Positions 1-8,929 of a stretch of DNA of 64,000 nt are shown one piece after another. The stretch is from Streptomyces iconiensis (GTDB taxonomy: Bacteria > Actinomycetota > Actinomycetes > Streptomycetales > Streptomycetaceae). Made by a program: the position numbers and the translations under genes. The notes under the pieces were generated by a model. That model did no database searches. It worked only from the letters and a program-made list of their open reading frames with translations, and was not told where the DNA came from. Position 1 is the first letter of the stretch. Each line of letters opens with the position of its first letter. The stretch spans positions 62,001-126,000 of the forward strand of contig NZ_JANCPR020000015.1 in NCBI RefSeq assembly GCF_028657195.3, given 5' to 3'.

Positions 1-670
1 AGATCGCCGTACGGGCGCTCATCTCGATCCGCGCGAGGTTCTCCACCGCCTCGTGCAACCCGCGCGCGACGGTGAAGGCGCCGTGGCGGTACAGCAGGAA
101 GCCGATGCCGTGCTGCTTGATCTCCTCGGCGCGGGGGACCAGCTTCTCCTCCAGCTGCGGGATCAGCTGCATGTCCTTGGCGGCGATGTCGGGGCGCTGC
201 GAGAGCCCTTCGGGGACCGTGACCTGCGGCGCGTCCTCGGAACCCGCCAGGACCTTGCGCTTGATCGCGGTGTCGTCCGCGATGAGGCACGGCACCTCGC
301 CGAGCGTGTCGAGCTGGTTGACACAGGAGGGGACGCCGATGCCCAGCGAGGCGAACGCCAGGGAGTAGGTGGCGTGCGCGTGCACGATGGCCCCGGCGTC
401 GGGGAACCTGTCGTAGATCTCCATGTGCAGCAGGGCGCTGGTCGGCCCGGGCCTGCTGGTCTGCTCGACGACCTCGCCCGTCGAGGAGATCACCATCATG
501 TCGCGCGCGGTGACCTTCCACCGGCTGAACGCCGAGCCGGTGGCCGTGATGATGATGTCGCCGCTGTCGGCCCGGACGCTCAGGGCGCCGCCCGTGGGGT
601 CGAGCAGCCCCAGCCGCATCATGTCGTTGATGGTGTCGACCAGGAGTTCGCGTTCTGCTGCATAACGCAT
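1..670 (-). CDS. Class II aldolase/adducin family protein (partial, 3' end outside window)
   Basis: The visible 223 residues start at ATG 670 (MRYAAEREL) and run off the left edge. The fold is that of zinc-dependent class II aldolases such as L-fuculose-phosphate and ribulose-phosphate enzymes. The metal-binding pair is in VHAHA (His97, His99) and a third His lies in LYRHG near residue 200. The position that usually holds the catalytic Glu (PSSE motif) appears to be Ser78 (PTSALLH), so the true reaction may differ from fuculose-phosphate aldolase. It lies 122 bp downstream of the sugar importer on the same strand, so it may act on an imported sugar derivative or be separately transcribed. Family call is firm; substrate unknown. 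Confidence 0.85.
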   Translation of the reverse strand, partial: MRYAAERELLVDTINDMMRLGLLDPTGGALSVRADSGDIIITATGSAFSRWKVTARDMMVISSTGEVVEQTSRPGPTSALLHMEIYDRFPDAGAIVHAHATYSLAFASLGIGVPSCVNQLDTLGEVPCLIADDTAIKRKVLAGSEDAPQVTVPEGLSQRPDIAAKDMQLIPQLEEKLVPRAEEIKQHGIGFLLYRHGAFTVARGLHEAVENLARIEMSARTAI

Positions 671-792
671 GGGATCACCTCTGCTGGGATACGGCCGAGT
701 GGTGATCGCCACGTTACGAGGACGGCCTACACGCCCCCCATAAAGCCTCCACAACGGCCGGAGCCCGCACCCCAACCCCCTTCATCCGGGCC

Positions 793-1725
793 CTACTTGA
801 GCGCACCCGCCGTCAGGCCCGCCTGCACCTGCCGCTGGAAGACCGCGTAGACGACCAGTACCGGCAGCATGGCGATCGTCAGGCCAGCGAACAGGGCGCC
901 CCAGTCGCCCCGGTACCCCTGGGAGACGGCGAGGGAGGCGAGGCCCTGCGGGAGCACGTAGTTGTTCTCGTTCTCGTTGTTCAGCAGCAGCGGCAGCAGG
1001 TACTGGTTCCACTGGCCCAGGAAGTTGAAGATCCCGATGCTCACCAGCCCCGGCTTGGCCATGGGCATCATGATCTGGAAGAACGTGCGGGTGTGCGAGG
1101 CGCCGTCGACCATCGCCGCCTCCTGCACGCCGGAGGGGAGCGTACGGAAGAACGAGGTCAGGAAGAACGTGGTGAACGGCAGCGAGTAGGCGATGTACGC
1201 GACCATCAGCCCCGGTCTGGTGTCCAGCAGGCTCAGGTTGTCCATGATCGTGAACAGCGGTACCAGCGCCAGGATCACGGGGAACATCATTCCCCCGGCG
1301 AAGAGCAGGAAGACGAACCTGTTGCCGGGGAAGGTGAAGCGGGCGATCACGTAGGCGGCCATCGAGCCGAGCAGCATGGTGCCGGTGAGCGAACCCGCCA
1401 GGATCACCAGGGAGTTGAGCGCGTAACGGCCGATCTTCGCCTCGGTCCAGGCCGTGGTGAAGTTCTCCCAGTGCGCCGCGATCGGCAGGCCCATCGGGTC
1501 GTTGAGGATCTCGCCCGAGGAGCGGAAGGCCGTCATGGCCACCCAGATCAGCGGCCCCGCCGCCATCACCACCCACAGCACGAGGAACGCGTGGGAGAAG
1601 ACGTTCAGCGTGACGCCCTCGACGCTCTGACTGCCCTGCTTCCGTGGCCTGCGCTGCCTTCGCCGTCCCGGGTACGCGCCGGCGGGTGTGTCCTCGGCGG
1701 GTGCCGGGGTCGGAACTGTGGTCAT
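793..1725 (-). CDS. ngcG: Carbohydrate ABC transporter permease (NgcG/MalG-like)
   Basis: 310 residues, a CUT1-family inner-membrane permease. A Pro/Arg-rich cytoplasmic N-terminus of about 45 residues is followed by six predicted membrane segments. The EAA loop that docks the ATPase reads EAAMVDGASHTRTFF before the fifth segment. ATG 1725 has a GGGAG ribosome site about 10 nt upstream. It follows the other permease by 19 bp and is last in the three-gene importer operon. No ATPase gene is present, as is usual for Streptomyces CUT1 importers, which share MsiK. The Ngc assignment rests mainly on the binding-protein gene of the operon and is from memory. Confidence 0.8.
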   Translation of the reverse strand: MTTVPTPAPAEDTPAGAYPGRRRQRRPRKQGSQSVEGVTLNVFSHAFLVLWVVMAAGPLIWVAMTAFRSSGEILNDPMGLPIAAHWENFTTAWTEAKIGRYALNSLVILAGSLTGTMLLGSMAAYVIARFTFPGNRFVFLLFAGGMMFPVILALVPLFTIMDNLSLLDTRPGLMVAYIAYSLPFTTFFLTSFFRTLPSGVQEAAMVDGASHTRTFFQIMMPMAKPGLVSIGIFNFLGQWNQYLLPLLLNNENENNYVLPQGLASLAVSQGYRGDWGALFAGLTIAMLPVLVVYAVFQRQVQAGLTAGALK

Positions 1726-1744
1726 GATGCTGTGGCTCCCGCTC

Positions 1745-2800
1745 TCAGTATTCGATCCGGTCGCGGTTCCCGATCCTCATGATGAGCAGCGAGAACACCA
1801 CGCTGAGGACGAGAAGGACGACACCGATGGACGTGGCATAGCCGAACTGGCCCTCCCTGAAGCGCTCGTAGAGGAAGACGGGGGTCACCTTCAGCGCGTG
1901 CTTGGGGACCATGACCAGCACGATCGCGAAGGAGTCCAGCGCCTGGATGCCCATGTAGATCCAGCCGGTGCGCACGGTGTCCCAGATCAGCGGCAGGGTC
2001 ACCTTGAAGAAGGTCTTGCCGCGGCCGGCGCCGTCCAGCAGCGCCGCCTCGTAGATGTCCTTGGGAATGGCGCCCATCGCGGCGGAGAACAGCACCACGT
2101 AGAAGCCGACGAAGCTCCAGCAGAGCACGGTGAGCGTGGCGATCAGCGCGAGGCTGTACTCGCCGCCCAGCCACGCCTGTTCGAAGTCGCCGAGCCCCAC
2201 GGCTTCGAGCCCGCCGTTGAGCAGGCCGCTGCGGGTGCTGAAGACGCGCTGCCAGACCACCGCGATGATCGCGATGGAGAGCACCTGCGGGAAGAAGTAG
2301 ACGACCTTGTAGACCGAGGAGCCGGCCACACCGGAGATGGCCTGCCCCTTACGGTGCCGCCCGCCCGAGGTGATCATGAAGGCGAAGAAGATGCCCAGGA
2401 CGAGGGTGATGAGCGGCGCGACGAACAGCAGCAGGAGGCTGGTCGTCGTGGAGTCCCAGAACCTCTCGTCGTTCCACATCTTCTCGTAGTTGCCGAACCC
2501 GATGAAGTTCGCCGTCGCGCCGCCCGACCAGTCCGTGAAGGAGTACCAGATCGCCTGGAAGAAGGGCGAGATGACGAATATGGCGTAGAAGAGCAGCGGG
2601 AGGGCCAGGAATCCCAGAATGAAACGGTATTTGTCCAGCGTGCGATACCTGCGGTCATAACGCACCCGCGCCGGAGTGAACCGGGGCGGCATGAAGACCG
2701 CCGCGATGAACAACAGCTTGCTGCCCAGGCCGAGTTCACGCCAGGGTACAAAGCTCTTCGTGATGGGCGCAGGGGTACGCGCCTGTTCCTCGGTCTTCAC
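1745..2800 (-). CDS. ngcF: Carbohydrate ABC transporter permease (NgcF/MalF-like)
   Basis: 351 residues, the MalF-type partner permease. A cytoplasmic N-terminus of about 75 residues precedes the transmembrane core, which starts at FILGFLALPLLFYAIFV. The ATPase-docking EAA loop (EAALLDGAGRGKTFFKVTLP) is intact. The start is GTG 2800, with a weak GGAG upstream; the N-terminal region is longer than the MalF core needs, so an internal start cannot be excluded. It sits 90 bp after the binding-protein gene and 19 bp before the second permease, so the three genes form one operon. Confidence 0.8.
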   Translation of the reverse strand: MKTEEQARTPAPITKSFVPWRELGLGSKLLFIAAVFMPPRFTPARVRYDRRYRTLDKYRFILGFLALPLLFYAIFVISPFFQAIWYSFTDWSGGATANFIGFGNYEKMWNDERFWDSTTTSLLLLFVAPLITLVLGIFFAFMITSGGRHRKGQAISGVAGSSVYKVVYFFPQVLSIAIIAVVWQRVFSTRSGLLNGGLEAVGLGDFEQAWLGGEYSLALIATLTVLCWSFVGFYVVLFSAAMGAIPKDIYEAALLDGAGRGKTFFKVTLPLIWDTVRTGWIYMGIQALDSFAIVLVMVPKHALKVTPVFLYERFREGQFGYATSIGVVLLVLSVVFSLLIMRIGNRDRIEY

Positions 2801-2890
2801 GCCGCTCCGTGCTCCGCTCTCGGTTCCGCCGCGCTCAGGACGCCGCTGCCGACTCCGCCGCTTTCGGCTTCGCTTACGGTTCAGCCGCGC

Positions 2891-4318
2891 TCAGGACTTC
2901 TTGATCTTGTCGATGTCGGGGTCCTTGGCGATCCGGTCGCATGCCTTCTGCATGGTGTCCATCGCCTGCTTCACCGTCATGTCGCCGAGCATGAACTTGC
3001 CCATGACGCCGTTGAAGTCCTGCTCGAACAGCTCCGTGTACCACTCCTTGAAGAAGGGGATCACGATGTTGTCACCGGCCGCCTTGATGGCCTTCTGCGA
3101 ACTGTCGACGCCCGGCGGCAGATCCATTCCGTCGATCGCGCCCTTGACCGCGGGGATCGAGGAGACCTCCTTGAAGAAGTTACGGGCGGCCTCCTTGCTG
3201 TACATCATGCGCAGCCATTCCATGCCGCCCCTGAGATTCTGCGCGTCGGCGGGGAGCATGAAGGGTTCGCCGGGCGGCGCGTAGAGCGTGCCGAACGGCA
3301 TGACGTCGCTCTTGTCGAGCGAGGGCGTGGCGCCCACGGTCATCCGGAAGTCCTTCGGCGTGGTGTCCTTCGCCTCGTTCTCCACCCATGAACCGTCGGG
3401 GATGAAGACGGCGCTGCCCTTGGTCCAGGCGGTCTGGGCCTCGATATGGGCCTCCTTGCCGTCGAATCCGCCGAGGACGTACTTCTTCGCCACCAGCTCT
3501 TCGAACGCCTCGAAGACGGACTTGATCGCATCGTGTTTCCAGGCGTTGGGCTCCAGATAGTCCATGGCCTCCAGCACCTTGCGCCCGCCGACCTGGGCGA
3601 ACATCGCGTACATGCTGAAGAGCATGTAGCGGGGGTGGCCACCTGGATAGGTCCAGCCGTGAATTCCCTTGGACTTCGCCTTCTTGCAGACGGCGATCAT
3701 GTCGTCCCAGGTCTTCGGGTACTCGACCTCCAGCGTCTCGTCGAGCATCTTCTGCGAGTACCAGTTCCCGTACACGGTCATCGCGATGTTGAGCTGATAG
3801 CAGCCCTTGGTGCCGAAGGTACCCATTTCCACCGTGCCGGGCACCAGAACGTCGCGTACCTTCACCTTCGGGTCGTCCCACGACGGTGCGTCGAGAAGCG
3901 CTTCGTAGTCGGCGGCCTGCTTGTTCTTGACCAGCTTCCCGATATTCATGACGTCTTCGCCCGAGTTGTTGACCATGTCGGGCGGGTCGCCCTTCACCAG
4001 ACGCGGCTGCACCTGGGTGGCGATCTTCTCCGTTGCTTTCTGGTCGACCTTCGCATCGGGGTAGCGCTTCTTGTACATGTCGGTGACGAACTGCGCGTAC
4101 TTGTCGTCATATCCGCCGTTGAAGATATAGACCTGAAGCGCCGCGTCCTCCTTCACACCGAGGGGGTTCTTGGCCGACTTCTTGCCCTCTTCGGACTTCT
4201 TGTCGTCGCCACCCCCGGTCGCACAGGAGGAGAGCGCGCCCACGGCGGGTACCGCGAGAAGGCCGGCCGCTGTGGCCCGCTTCATCACATCACGACGGTT
4301 GACGCTGGTTGATCCCAT
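2891..4318 (-). CDS. ngcE: Sugar-binding lipoprotein of an NgcE-like ABC importer
   Basis: 475 residues from ATG 4318. An upstream in-frame ATG at 4537 would add 73 residues of non-signal sequence and is rejected. The N-terminus MGSTSVNRRDVMKR is a twin-arginine motif, followed by a hydrophobic stretch and lipobox LSSC, so this is probably a Tat-exported lipoprotein. The remainder is a SBP_bac_1 family extracellular solute-binding protein. The MGSTS start and overall architecture match, from memory, NgcE, which binds GlcNAc and chitobiose in Streptomyces olivaceoviridis. A mannoside or N-glycan core ligand is possible given the divergent GH92 mannosidase. First gene of the importer operon. 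Confidence 0.8.
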   Translation of the reverse strand: MGSTSVNRRDVMKRATAAGLLAVPAVGALSSCATGGGDDKKSEEGKKSAKNPLGVKEDAALQVYIFNGGYDDKYAQFVTDMYKKRYPDAKVDQKATEKIATQVQPRLVKGDPPDMVNNSGEDVMNIGKLVKNKQAADYEALLDAPSWDDPKVKVRDVLVPGTVEMGTFGTKGCYQLNIAMTVYGNWYSQKMLDETLEVEYPKTWDDMIAVCKKAKSKGIHGWTYPGGHPRYMLFSMYAMFAQVGGRKVLEAMDYLEPNAWKHDAIKSVFEAFEELVAKKYVLGGFDGKEAHIEAQTAWTKGSAVFIPDGSWVENEAKDTTPKDFRMTVGATPSLDKSDVMPFGTLYAPPGEPFMLPADAQNLRGGMEWLRMMYSKEAARNFFKEVSSIPAVKGAIDGMDLPPGVDSSQKAIKAAGDNIVIPFFKEWYTELFEQDFNGVMGKFMLGDMTVKQAMDTMQKACDRIAKDPDIDKIKKS

Positions 4319-4683
4319 GCTCAAGTCCTCGCCTTCTCCAGGACTCAGGCGGTGTACCGGTCTCCCGTCAACTCGCCACAGGCGAAGGGCCCGACACCGC
4401 GGGTCAGTTGAAGCTGGGGTCGTACAGGTCGTACGGATGGTGCACCAGAGAAACGGAGCCCGCGCGCGGTTACCGTTCGAGGTGGGATAGGTATAGTCCA
4501 CTCTTCGCCAACTGGGCAAGATCGAGAGCGTTTCCACCCGCCATCTTTCCCGAGTTGAGACCTGTGCGTGTTCCCCGACTTCCCCGGTCTCTTCCGCCCC
4601 CTTGACACCAAAGAGCGCAGGTACATTACTTGGCTCTGAAATTCACAACCTGACAACGTTGTCGGCCCCGTTGAGAGGTCCGC
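4319..4683. promoter_or_regulatory. Divergent control region between ngcE-like and GH92 genes
   Basis: This 365-bp gap has no credible gene. On the plus side TTGACA at 4602-4607 is a good -35, with a loose -10 near CATTAC 4624-4629. GAGAGG at 4673-4678 is the ribosome site for GTG 4684. A perfect palindrome lies just downstream of that promoter (listed separately). I found no good DasR-type dre element, which would be expected if the importer were under GlcNAc control. Confidence 0.5.
4652..4663. promoter_or_regulatory. Perfect 12-bp palindrome GACAACGTTGTC, likely LacI-family operator
   Basis: GACAACGTTGTC is an exact inverted repeat centred on CG, the usual symmetry of LacI-family operators. 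It sits between the -35/-10 candidates and the GTG of the GH92 gene, where a bound repressor would block transcription. No LacI-family gene is visible in the window, so the regulator would lie elsewhere. The sequence is direct; the role is inferred. Confidence 0.6.
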
Positions 4684-7600
4684 GTGCGACAGAGACAGCT
4701 GCCCCGACTTCTGACCGGACAGCGGGCGGAGCACCCCACCGCCCCGCGCAGGCGGGGCGTACGGCGCCCTGCCGTCCTGGTGGTACTCGCCCTGCTCGCC
4801 ACCACGACCGCACAGGCCACGGCCACCGCGGCACCCGACCCGGGCTCCGCGCCACGCGGCACCGGATTCGCCTCCTCCTTCGAGGCCGACGATCCGCCGC
4901 CCACCTGGCTCGACACCGTCGAGACCGGCCCCGACGGCAGGCCGCGCGCCGACGGCGTCTCGCCCGAGGGCGCCCCCGGCACCGACGGTCTGACCACGGC
5001 TCCGGGCCAGGGCCCGGAGTCCTCGCCGACGGCCAAGCCCAAGGCCGGCTTCACCGGAAAGCGCGCACTGCGCTACGCCGGCACCCACCAGGCGCAGGGC
5101 CGCGGATACGCGTACAACAAGGTCTTCGACACGGACGTGACCGTCACCCGCGACACCGTGCTCTCCTACCGGCTCTTCCCCGAGATGACCGGCGAGGACC
5201 GCTCCTACTCCGCCACCAATGTCGCCGTCGACCTCGCCTTCACCGACGGTACGTACCTGAGCGACCTGCGCGCCGACGACCAGCACGGCGTGCGCCTCAG
5301 CCCGCGCGCCCAGGGCGCCTCCAAGACGCTGCTCGTCAACCAGTGGAACAGCAAGGAGGCCCGGATCGGCCGCGCGGCCGAGGGCAAGACCGTCGACCGC
5401 GTCCTGGTCGGCTACGACGCGCCCAAGGGCGGCGGCCCCTTCGCCGGCTGGATCGACGACGTACGCCTCGCACCGGAGGCGCCGGCCAAGCCCAAGGCGC
5501 ACCCGTCCGACCATGTGGCCACCAACCGGGGCACCAACGCCAGCGGCGACTTCTCGCGCGGCAACAACTTCCCCGCCACCGCCGTGCCCCACGGTTTCAA
5601 CTTCTGGACCCCGGTGACCAACGCCGGTGCCAAGGACTGGCTGTACGAGTACGCGCGCAAGAACAACGAGGACAACCTCCCCACCCTCCAGGCGTTCAGC
5701 GCCAGCCATGAGCCGAGCCCCTGGATGGGCGACCGGCAGACCTTCCAGGTCATGCCGTCCACGGCACAGGGCACCCCCGACGCCTCACGCAAGGCGCGCG
5801 CGCTGCCCTTCCGGCACGCCAAGGAGACGGCCAAGCCGCACCACTACGGCGTCACCTTCGAGAACGGGCTGCGCACCGACATCGCACCCACCGACCACGC
5901 CGCGATGATGCGCTTCGCCTTCCCGGAGCCGTCGGACGCCAAGGCGTCGAACGGCAAGGCGTCGAACGGCAAGGCGTCGAACGGCAAGGCACAGGGCGGC
6001 AAGGCACAGGGCGGCAAGGCACAGGGCGGCGCGAACCTGATCTTCGACAACATCGACGACAACGCCGGCCTCACCCTGGACCGCGAGAAGGGCACCGTCA
6101 GCGGGTACTCCGACGTCAAGAGCGGCTCCTCGACCGGCGCTACCCGGATGTTCGTCCACGCCGAGTTCGACGCACCCGTCACCGGCGGGGGCAAGCTGCA
6201 GGGCGGCGGAAGCAAGGACGCCACCGGCTACCTGCGCTTCGACCCGGGCGCCGACCGTACGGTCTCGATGCGCATCGCCACGTCCCTCATCAGCGTCGAC
6301 CAGGCCAAGGACAATCTGCGCCAGGAAATACCGGCCTCCGCGACCTTCGAGAGCGTCAAGGACAGGGCGCAGAAGCAGTGGGACAAGCTGCTGGGCGTCA
6401 TCGAGGTCGAGGGCGCCACGCCGGACCAGCTCACCACGCTCTACTCCAACCTCTACCGGCTGTACCTCTACCCCAACTCCGGCCATGAGAGGGCCGGTTC
6501 ACGGACGCGCTACGCCAGCCCCTTCTCGCCGGCCGAGAAGCCCGACACCCCCACCGAGACCGGCTCGAAGATCGTTGACGGCGAGGTCTACGTCAACAAC
6601 GGCTTCTGGGACACCTATCGCACCACCTGGCCCGCCTACTCCTTCCTCAGCCCCAAGCGGGCGGGGAAGCTGGTCGACGGCTTCGTGCAGCACTACAAGG
6701 ACGGCGGCTGGACGTCCCGTTGGTCCTCACCCGGCTACGCCGACCTGATGACCGGCACCTCCTCCGACGTGGCCTTCGCCGACGCGTACGCCAAGGGAGT
6801 CGACTTCGACACAAAGGCCGCCTACGAGGCCGCGCTCAAGAACGCCACCGTCGCGCCGCCCGACCCCGGGGTCGGCCGCAAGGGCATGAACACCTCGCCC
6901 TTCCTCGGCTACACGAGCACGGACACCAAGGAGGGCATGTCCTGGGCCCTTGAGGGCTACCTCAACGACGCCGGCATCGCCCGGATGGGCAAGGACCTCT
7001 ACAAGAAGACCGGCGAGAAGCGCTACAAGGAGGAGTCCGCGTACTTCCTCCAGCGGGCCCAGAACTACGTCCACCTCTTCGACAAGAAGGTCGGCTTCTT
7101 CCAGGGCCGCAACCCCAACGGGAGCTGGCGCCTCTCGCCCGAGTCCTACGACCCGCGCGTGTGGGGCCACGACTACACCGAGACCAACGGCTGGAACTTC
7201 GCCTTCACCGCGCCCCAGGACACCCGCGGTCTCGCCAACCTGTACGGCGGCAGGTCCGGCCTCGCCAAGAAGCTGGACACCTACTTCGCCACCCCGGAGA
7301 CGGGGGAGGAGAAGTACGCGGGCAGCTACGGCCGCGTCATCCACGAGATGACCGAGGCCCGCGACGTGCGCATGGGCATGTACGGCCACAGCAACCAGCC
7401 CGCGCACCACATCGCCTACACCTACGACGCGGCGGGCCAGCCGTGGAAGACGCAGGAGAAGGTCCGCGAGGTGCTCTCGCGGCTCTACACCGGCAGCGAG
7501 ATCGGCCAGGGCTACCCCGGTGACGAGGACAACGGCGAGATGTCCGCCTGGTACGTCTTCAGCGCCCTCGGCTTCTATCCCCTCGTGATGGGCTCGCCCG

Positions 7601-8223
7601 AATACGCCGTCGGCTCCCCCCTGTTCACCAAGGCGACCGTCCACCTGGAGGGCGGCAAGGACCTCGTGATCAAGGCGCCCAGGAACAGCGCCAAGAACGT
7701 CTACGTCCAGGGCCTCAAGGTCAACGGCAAGAAGTGGACCTCGACAGCCCTCCCCCACAAGCTCCTCGCCAAGGGCGGCACCCTGGAGTTCGACATGGGC
7801 CCGAAGCCGTCCAAGTGGGGCACGGGCAAGAAGGCCGGCCCCACCTCGATCACCAAGGGCGACAAGGTGCCCTCGCCGCAGCGCGATGTGACGGTACCCG
7901 ACGCCGGCAACGCCCTGACCGACAACACCTCGGACACCGGCGCCACCGTCACCGACACCCCGGTGAAGGTGGAGAAGGGCCCGCGCGTCACCTCGTACAC
8001 CCTCACCTCTGACGCCAAGGAAAAGGCTCCGGACGGGTGGGTACTGGAGGGCTCACGGGACGGCAAGAAGTGGAAGGCGGTCGACCGGCGTAAGGGCGAG
8101 ACGTTCCGCTGGGACAAGCAGACCCGGGTCTTCGACGTGGCGAAACCCGGCCACTACGACCGCTACCGCCTCGTACCACGGCGGGACGGCTCGCGCCTGG
8201 CCGAGTGGGAGTTGCTGGGCTAG
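4684..8223 (+). CDS. Secreted GH92 alpha-1,2-mannosidase with C-terminal beta-sandwich module
   Basis: 1179 residues from GTG 4684 (GAGAGG 5 nt upstream). An Arg-rich start and the hydrophobic stretch VLVVLALLATTTAQATATAA form a signal peptide. An N-terminal beta-sandwich region (about 60-270) precedes the GH92 domain (about 280-1030). Diagnostic GH92 blocks are present: NGFWDTYRTTWPAYSFLSP, GHSNQPAHHIAYTYD and the acidic GDEDNGEMSAWYVFSALG. The C-terminal 100 residues look like a discoidin/F5-8C type carbohydrate-binding module. GH92 enzymes remove alpha-mannose from high-mannose N-glycans using calcium. An unusual Lys/Asn/Gly repeat inserts near residue 425. Divergent from the sugar importer, which could take up released glycan pieces. 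Confidence 0.93.
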   Translation: MRQRQLPRLLTGQRAEHPTAPRRRGVRRPAVLVVLALLATTTAQATATAAPDPGSAPRGTGFASSFEADDPPPTWLDTVETGPDGRPRADGVSPEGAPGTDGLTTAPGQGPESSPTAKPKAGFTGKRALRYAGTHQAQGRGYAYNKVFDTDVTVTRDTVLSYRLFPEMTGEDRSYSATNVAVDLAFTDGTYLSDLRADDQHGVRLSPRAQGASKTLLVNQWNSKEARIGRAAEGKTVDRVLVGYDAPKGGGPFAGWIDDVRLAPEAPAKPKAHPSDHVATNRGTNASGDFSRGNNFPATAVPHGFNFWTPVTNAGAKDWLYEYARKNNEDNLPTLQAFSASHEPSPWMGDRQTFQVMPSTAQGTPDASRKARALPFRHAKETAKPHHYGVTFENGLRTDIAPTDHAAMMRFAFPEPSDAKASNGKASNGKASNGKAQGGKAQGGKAQGGANLIFDNIDDNAGLTLDREKGTVSGYSDVKSGSSTGATRMFVHAEFDAPVTGGGKLQGGGSKDATGYLRFDPGADRTVSMRIATSLISVDQAKDNLRQEIPASATFESVKDRAQKQWDKLLGVIEVEGATPDQLTTLYSNLYRLYLYPNSGHERAGSRTRYASPFSPAEKPDTPTETGSKIVDGEVYVNNGFWDTYRTTWPAYSFLSPKRAGKLVDGFVQHYKDGGWTSRWSSPGYADLMTGTSSDVAFADAYAKGVDFDTKAAYEAALKNATVAPPDPGVGRKGMNTSPFLGYTSTDTKEGMSWALEGYLNDAGIARMGKDLYKKTGEKRYKEESAYFLQRAQNYVHLFDKKVGFFQGRNPNGSWRLSPESYDPRVWGHDYTETNGWNFAFTAPQDTRGLANLYGGRSGLAKKLDTYFATPETGEEKYAGSYGRVIHEMTEARDVRMGMYGHSNQPAHHIAYTYDAAGQPWKTQEKVREVLSRLYTGSEIGQGYPGDEDNGEMSAWYVFSALGFYPLVMGSPEYAVGSPLFTKATVHLEGGKDLVIKAPRNSAKNVYVQGLKVNGKKWTSTALPHKLLAKGGTLEFDMGPKPSKWGTGKKAGPTSITKGDKVPSPQRDVTVPDAGNALTDNTSDTGATVTDTPVKVEKGPRVTSYTLTSDAKEKAPDGWVLEGSRDGKKWKAVDRRKGETFRWDKQTRVFDVAKPGHYDRYRLVPRRDGSRLAEWELLG
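5941..6030 (+). repeat. In-frame 15-bp tandem repeat inside the GH92 gene
   Basis: Three exact copies of AAGGCGTCGAACGGC (5941-5985) are followed by three exact copies of AAGGCACAGGGCGGC (5986-6030). They encode KASNG x3 then KAQGG x3, a basic flexible loop inserted between MRFAFPEPSDA and NLIFDN. The unit length keeps frame, so copy number can drift without breaking the protein. Confidence 0.95.
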
Positions 8224-8253
8224 CCCTTCCGGCACCTCCCGGCGCTTCGACGG

Positions 8254-8295
8254 CAGCACGCGGGGCACGGCCACACGGCCGTGCCCCGCGTGCTG
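8254..8295. terminator. Strong bidirectional hairpin terminator
   Basis: A perfect 19-bp inverted repeat (8254-8272 with 8277-8295) closes a 4-nt ACAC loop. It begins 31 bp after the GH92 stop and precedes the convergent acetyltransferase stop at 8369, so it can serve both. There is no long T run, which is normal for Streptomyces. Confidence 0.9.
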
Positions 8296-8368
8296 TTGTG
8301 CGGGCCGCCGCGTTCCTGCGCATCATGTCCGGCCCGGTTGAGGCGGGGCCCGGCTCTTCTCTCGCAGG

Positions 8369-8929
8369 TCAAGCAGGAGGACGGTCCAGCAGGAGGACAT
8401 CGTGCAGGTCCGCACCGTGCCACGGGCGGGCCTCACCGATTCTGCGGTAGCCCCACGATCGGTAGGCCGCCTGTGCGGCCTCGCTCGACGGGTGGACGTT
8501 GAGCAGTGACCGCTCCTCCTGGCCGCCGGTGAGCAGCGCCTCATGGAGCCGCCGCGCCACGCCGTGACGCCGCCACGGGATGCGTACGGCCATCTCCATG
8601 AGGCCGAACGTCCGGTGCCCGTCCTCGCTCCGCATCTCCTCGGACACCGGGCCGACCAGCCGCCCCCACCATTCCGTGCCGGCGCCGAGCGGGTAGCCGA
8701 ACGCCATCCCTACGGGCTCGCCCTCCGCCGTGTGCGCAAGAGCACCCCGGAAGGTGGGTTTACGCGCCTGGGCGCGAAAGCGCCGGAACGCGTCGGCCAC
8801 GTCGTCGTCCGTCTCGTGGTAAGGCGGCTCGGCGAAGACTTCGGCATACACAGTGCTGAAGTCCTCTTCGGCCTGCGCGGCGCCCTCGCCGTCGAGGGCC
8901 TCCACCGTGATCGTGTCCGGTGGGTTCAT
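8369..8929 (-). CDS. GNAT family N-acetyltransferase
   Basis: 186 residues from ATG 8929. The fold is GNAT: the acetyl-CoA pyrophosphate loop is in WRRHGVARRLHEALL (R-x-x-G-x-A), with the usual C-terminal strand ending SEAAQAAYRSWGYRRIGE. The substrate cannot be told. Its ATG overlaps the stop of the upstream HTH/TPR relic (ATGA), so it was probably once translated by coupling to that regulator. A longer upstream reading frame exists but has no GNAT similarity and is not used. Confidence 0.85.
   Translation of the reverse strand: MNPPDTITVEALDGEGAAQAEEDFSTVYAEVFAEPPYHETDDDVADAFRRFRAQARKPTFRGALAHTAEGEPVGMAFGYPLGAGTEWWGRLVGPVSEEMRSEDGHRTFGLMEMAVRIPWRRHGVARRLHEALLTGGQEERSLLNVHPSSEAAQAAYRSWGYRRIGEARPWHGADLHDVLLLDRPPA

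Noticed and set aside
1688..3391. A 567-codon plus-strand frame opposite the sugar permeases
   Set aside because: Low-complexity Asp/Glu/Arg-rich translation typical of antisense frames in GC-rich DNA; the minus-strand permeases are unambiguous.
4319..4683. DasR-type dre site for GlcNAc control of the importer
   Set aside because: No sequence close to the TGGTCTAGACCA-type core is present in the gap.
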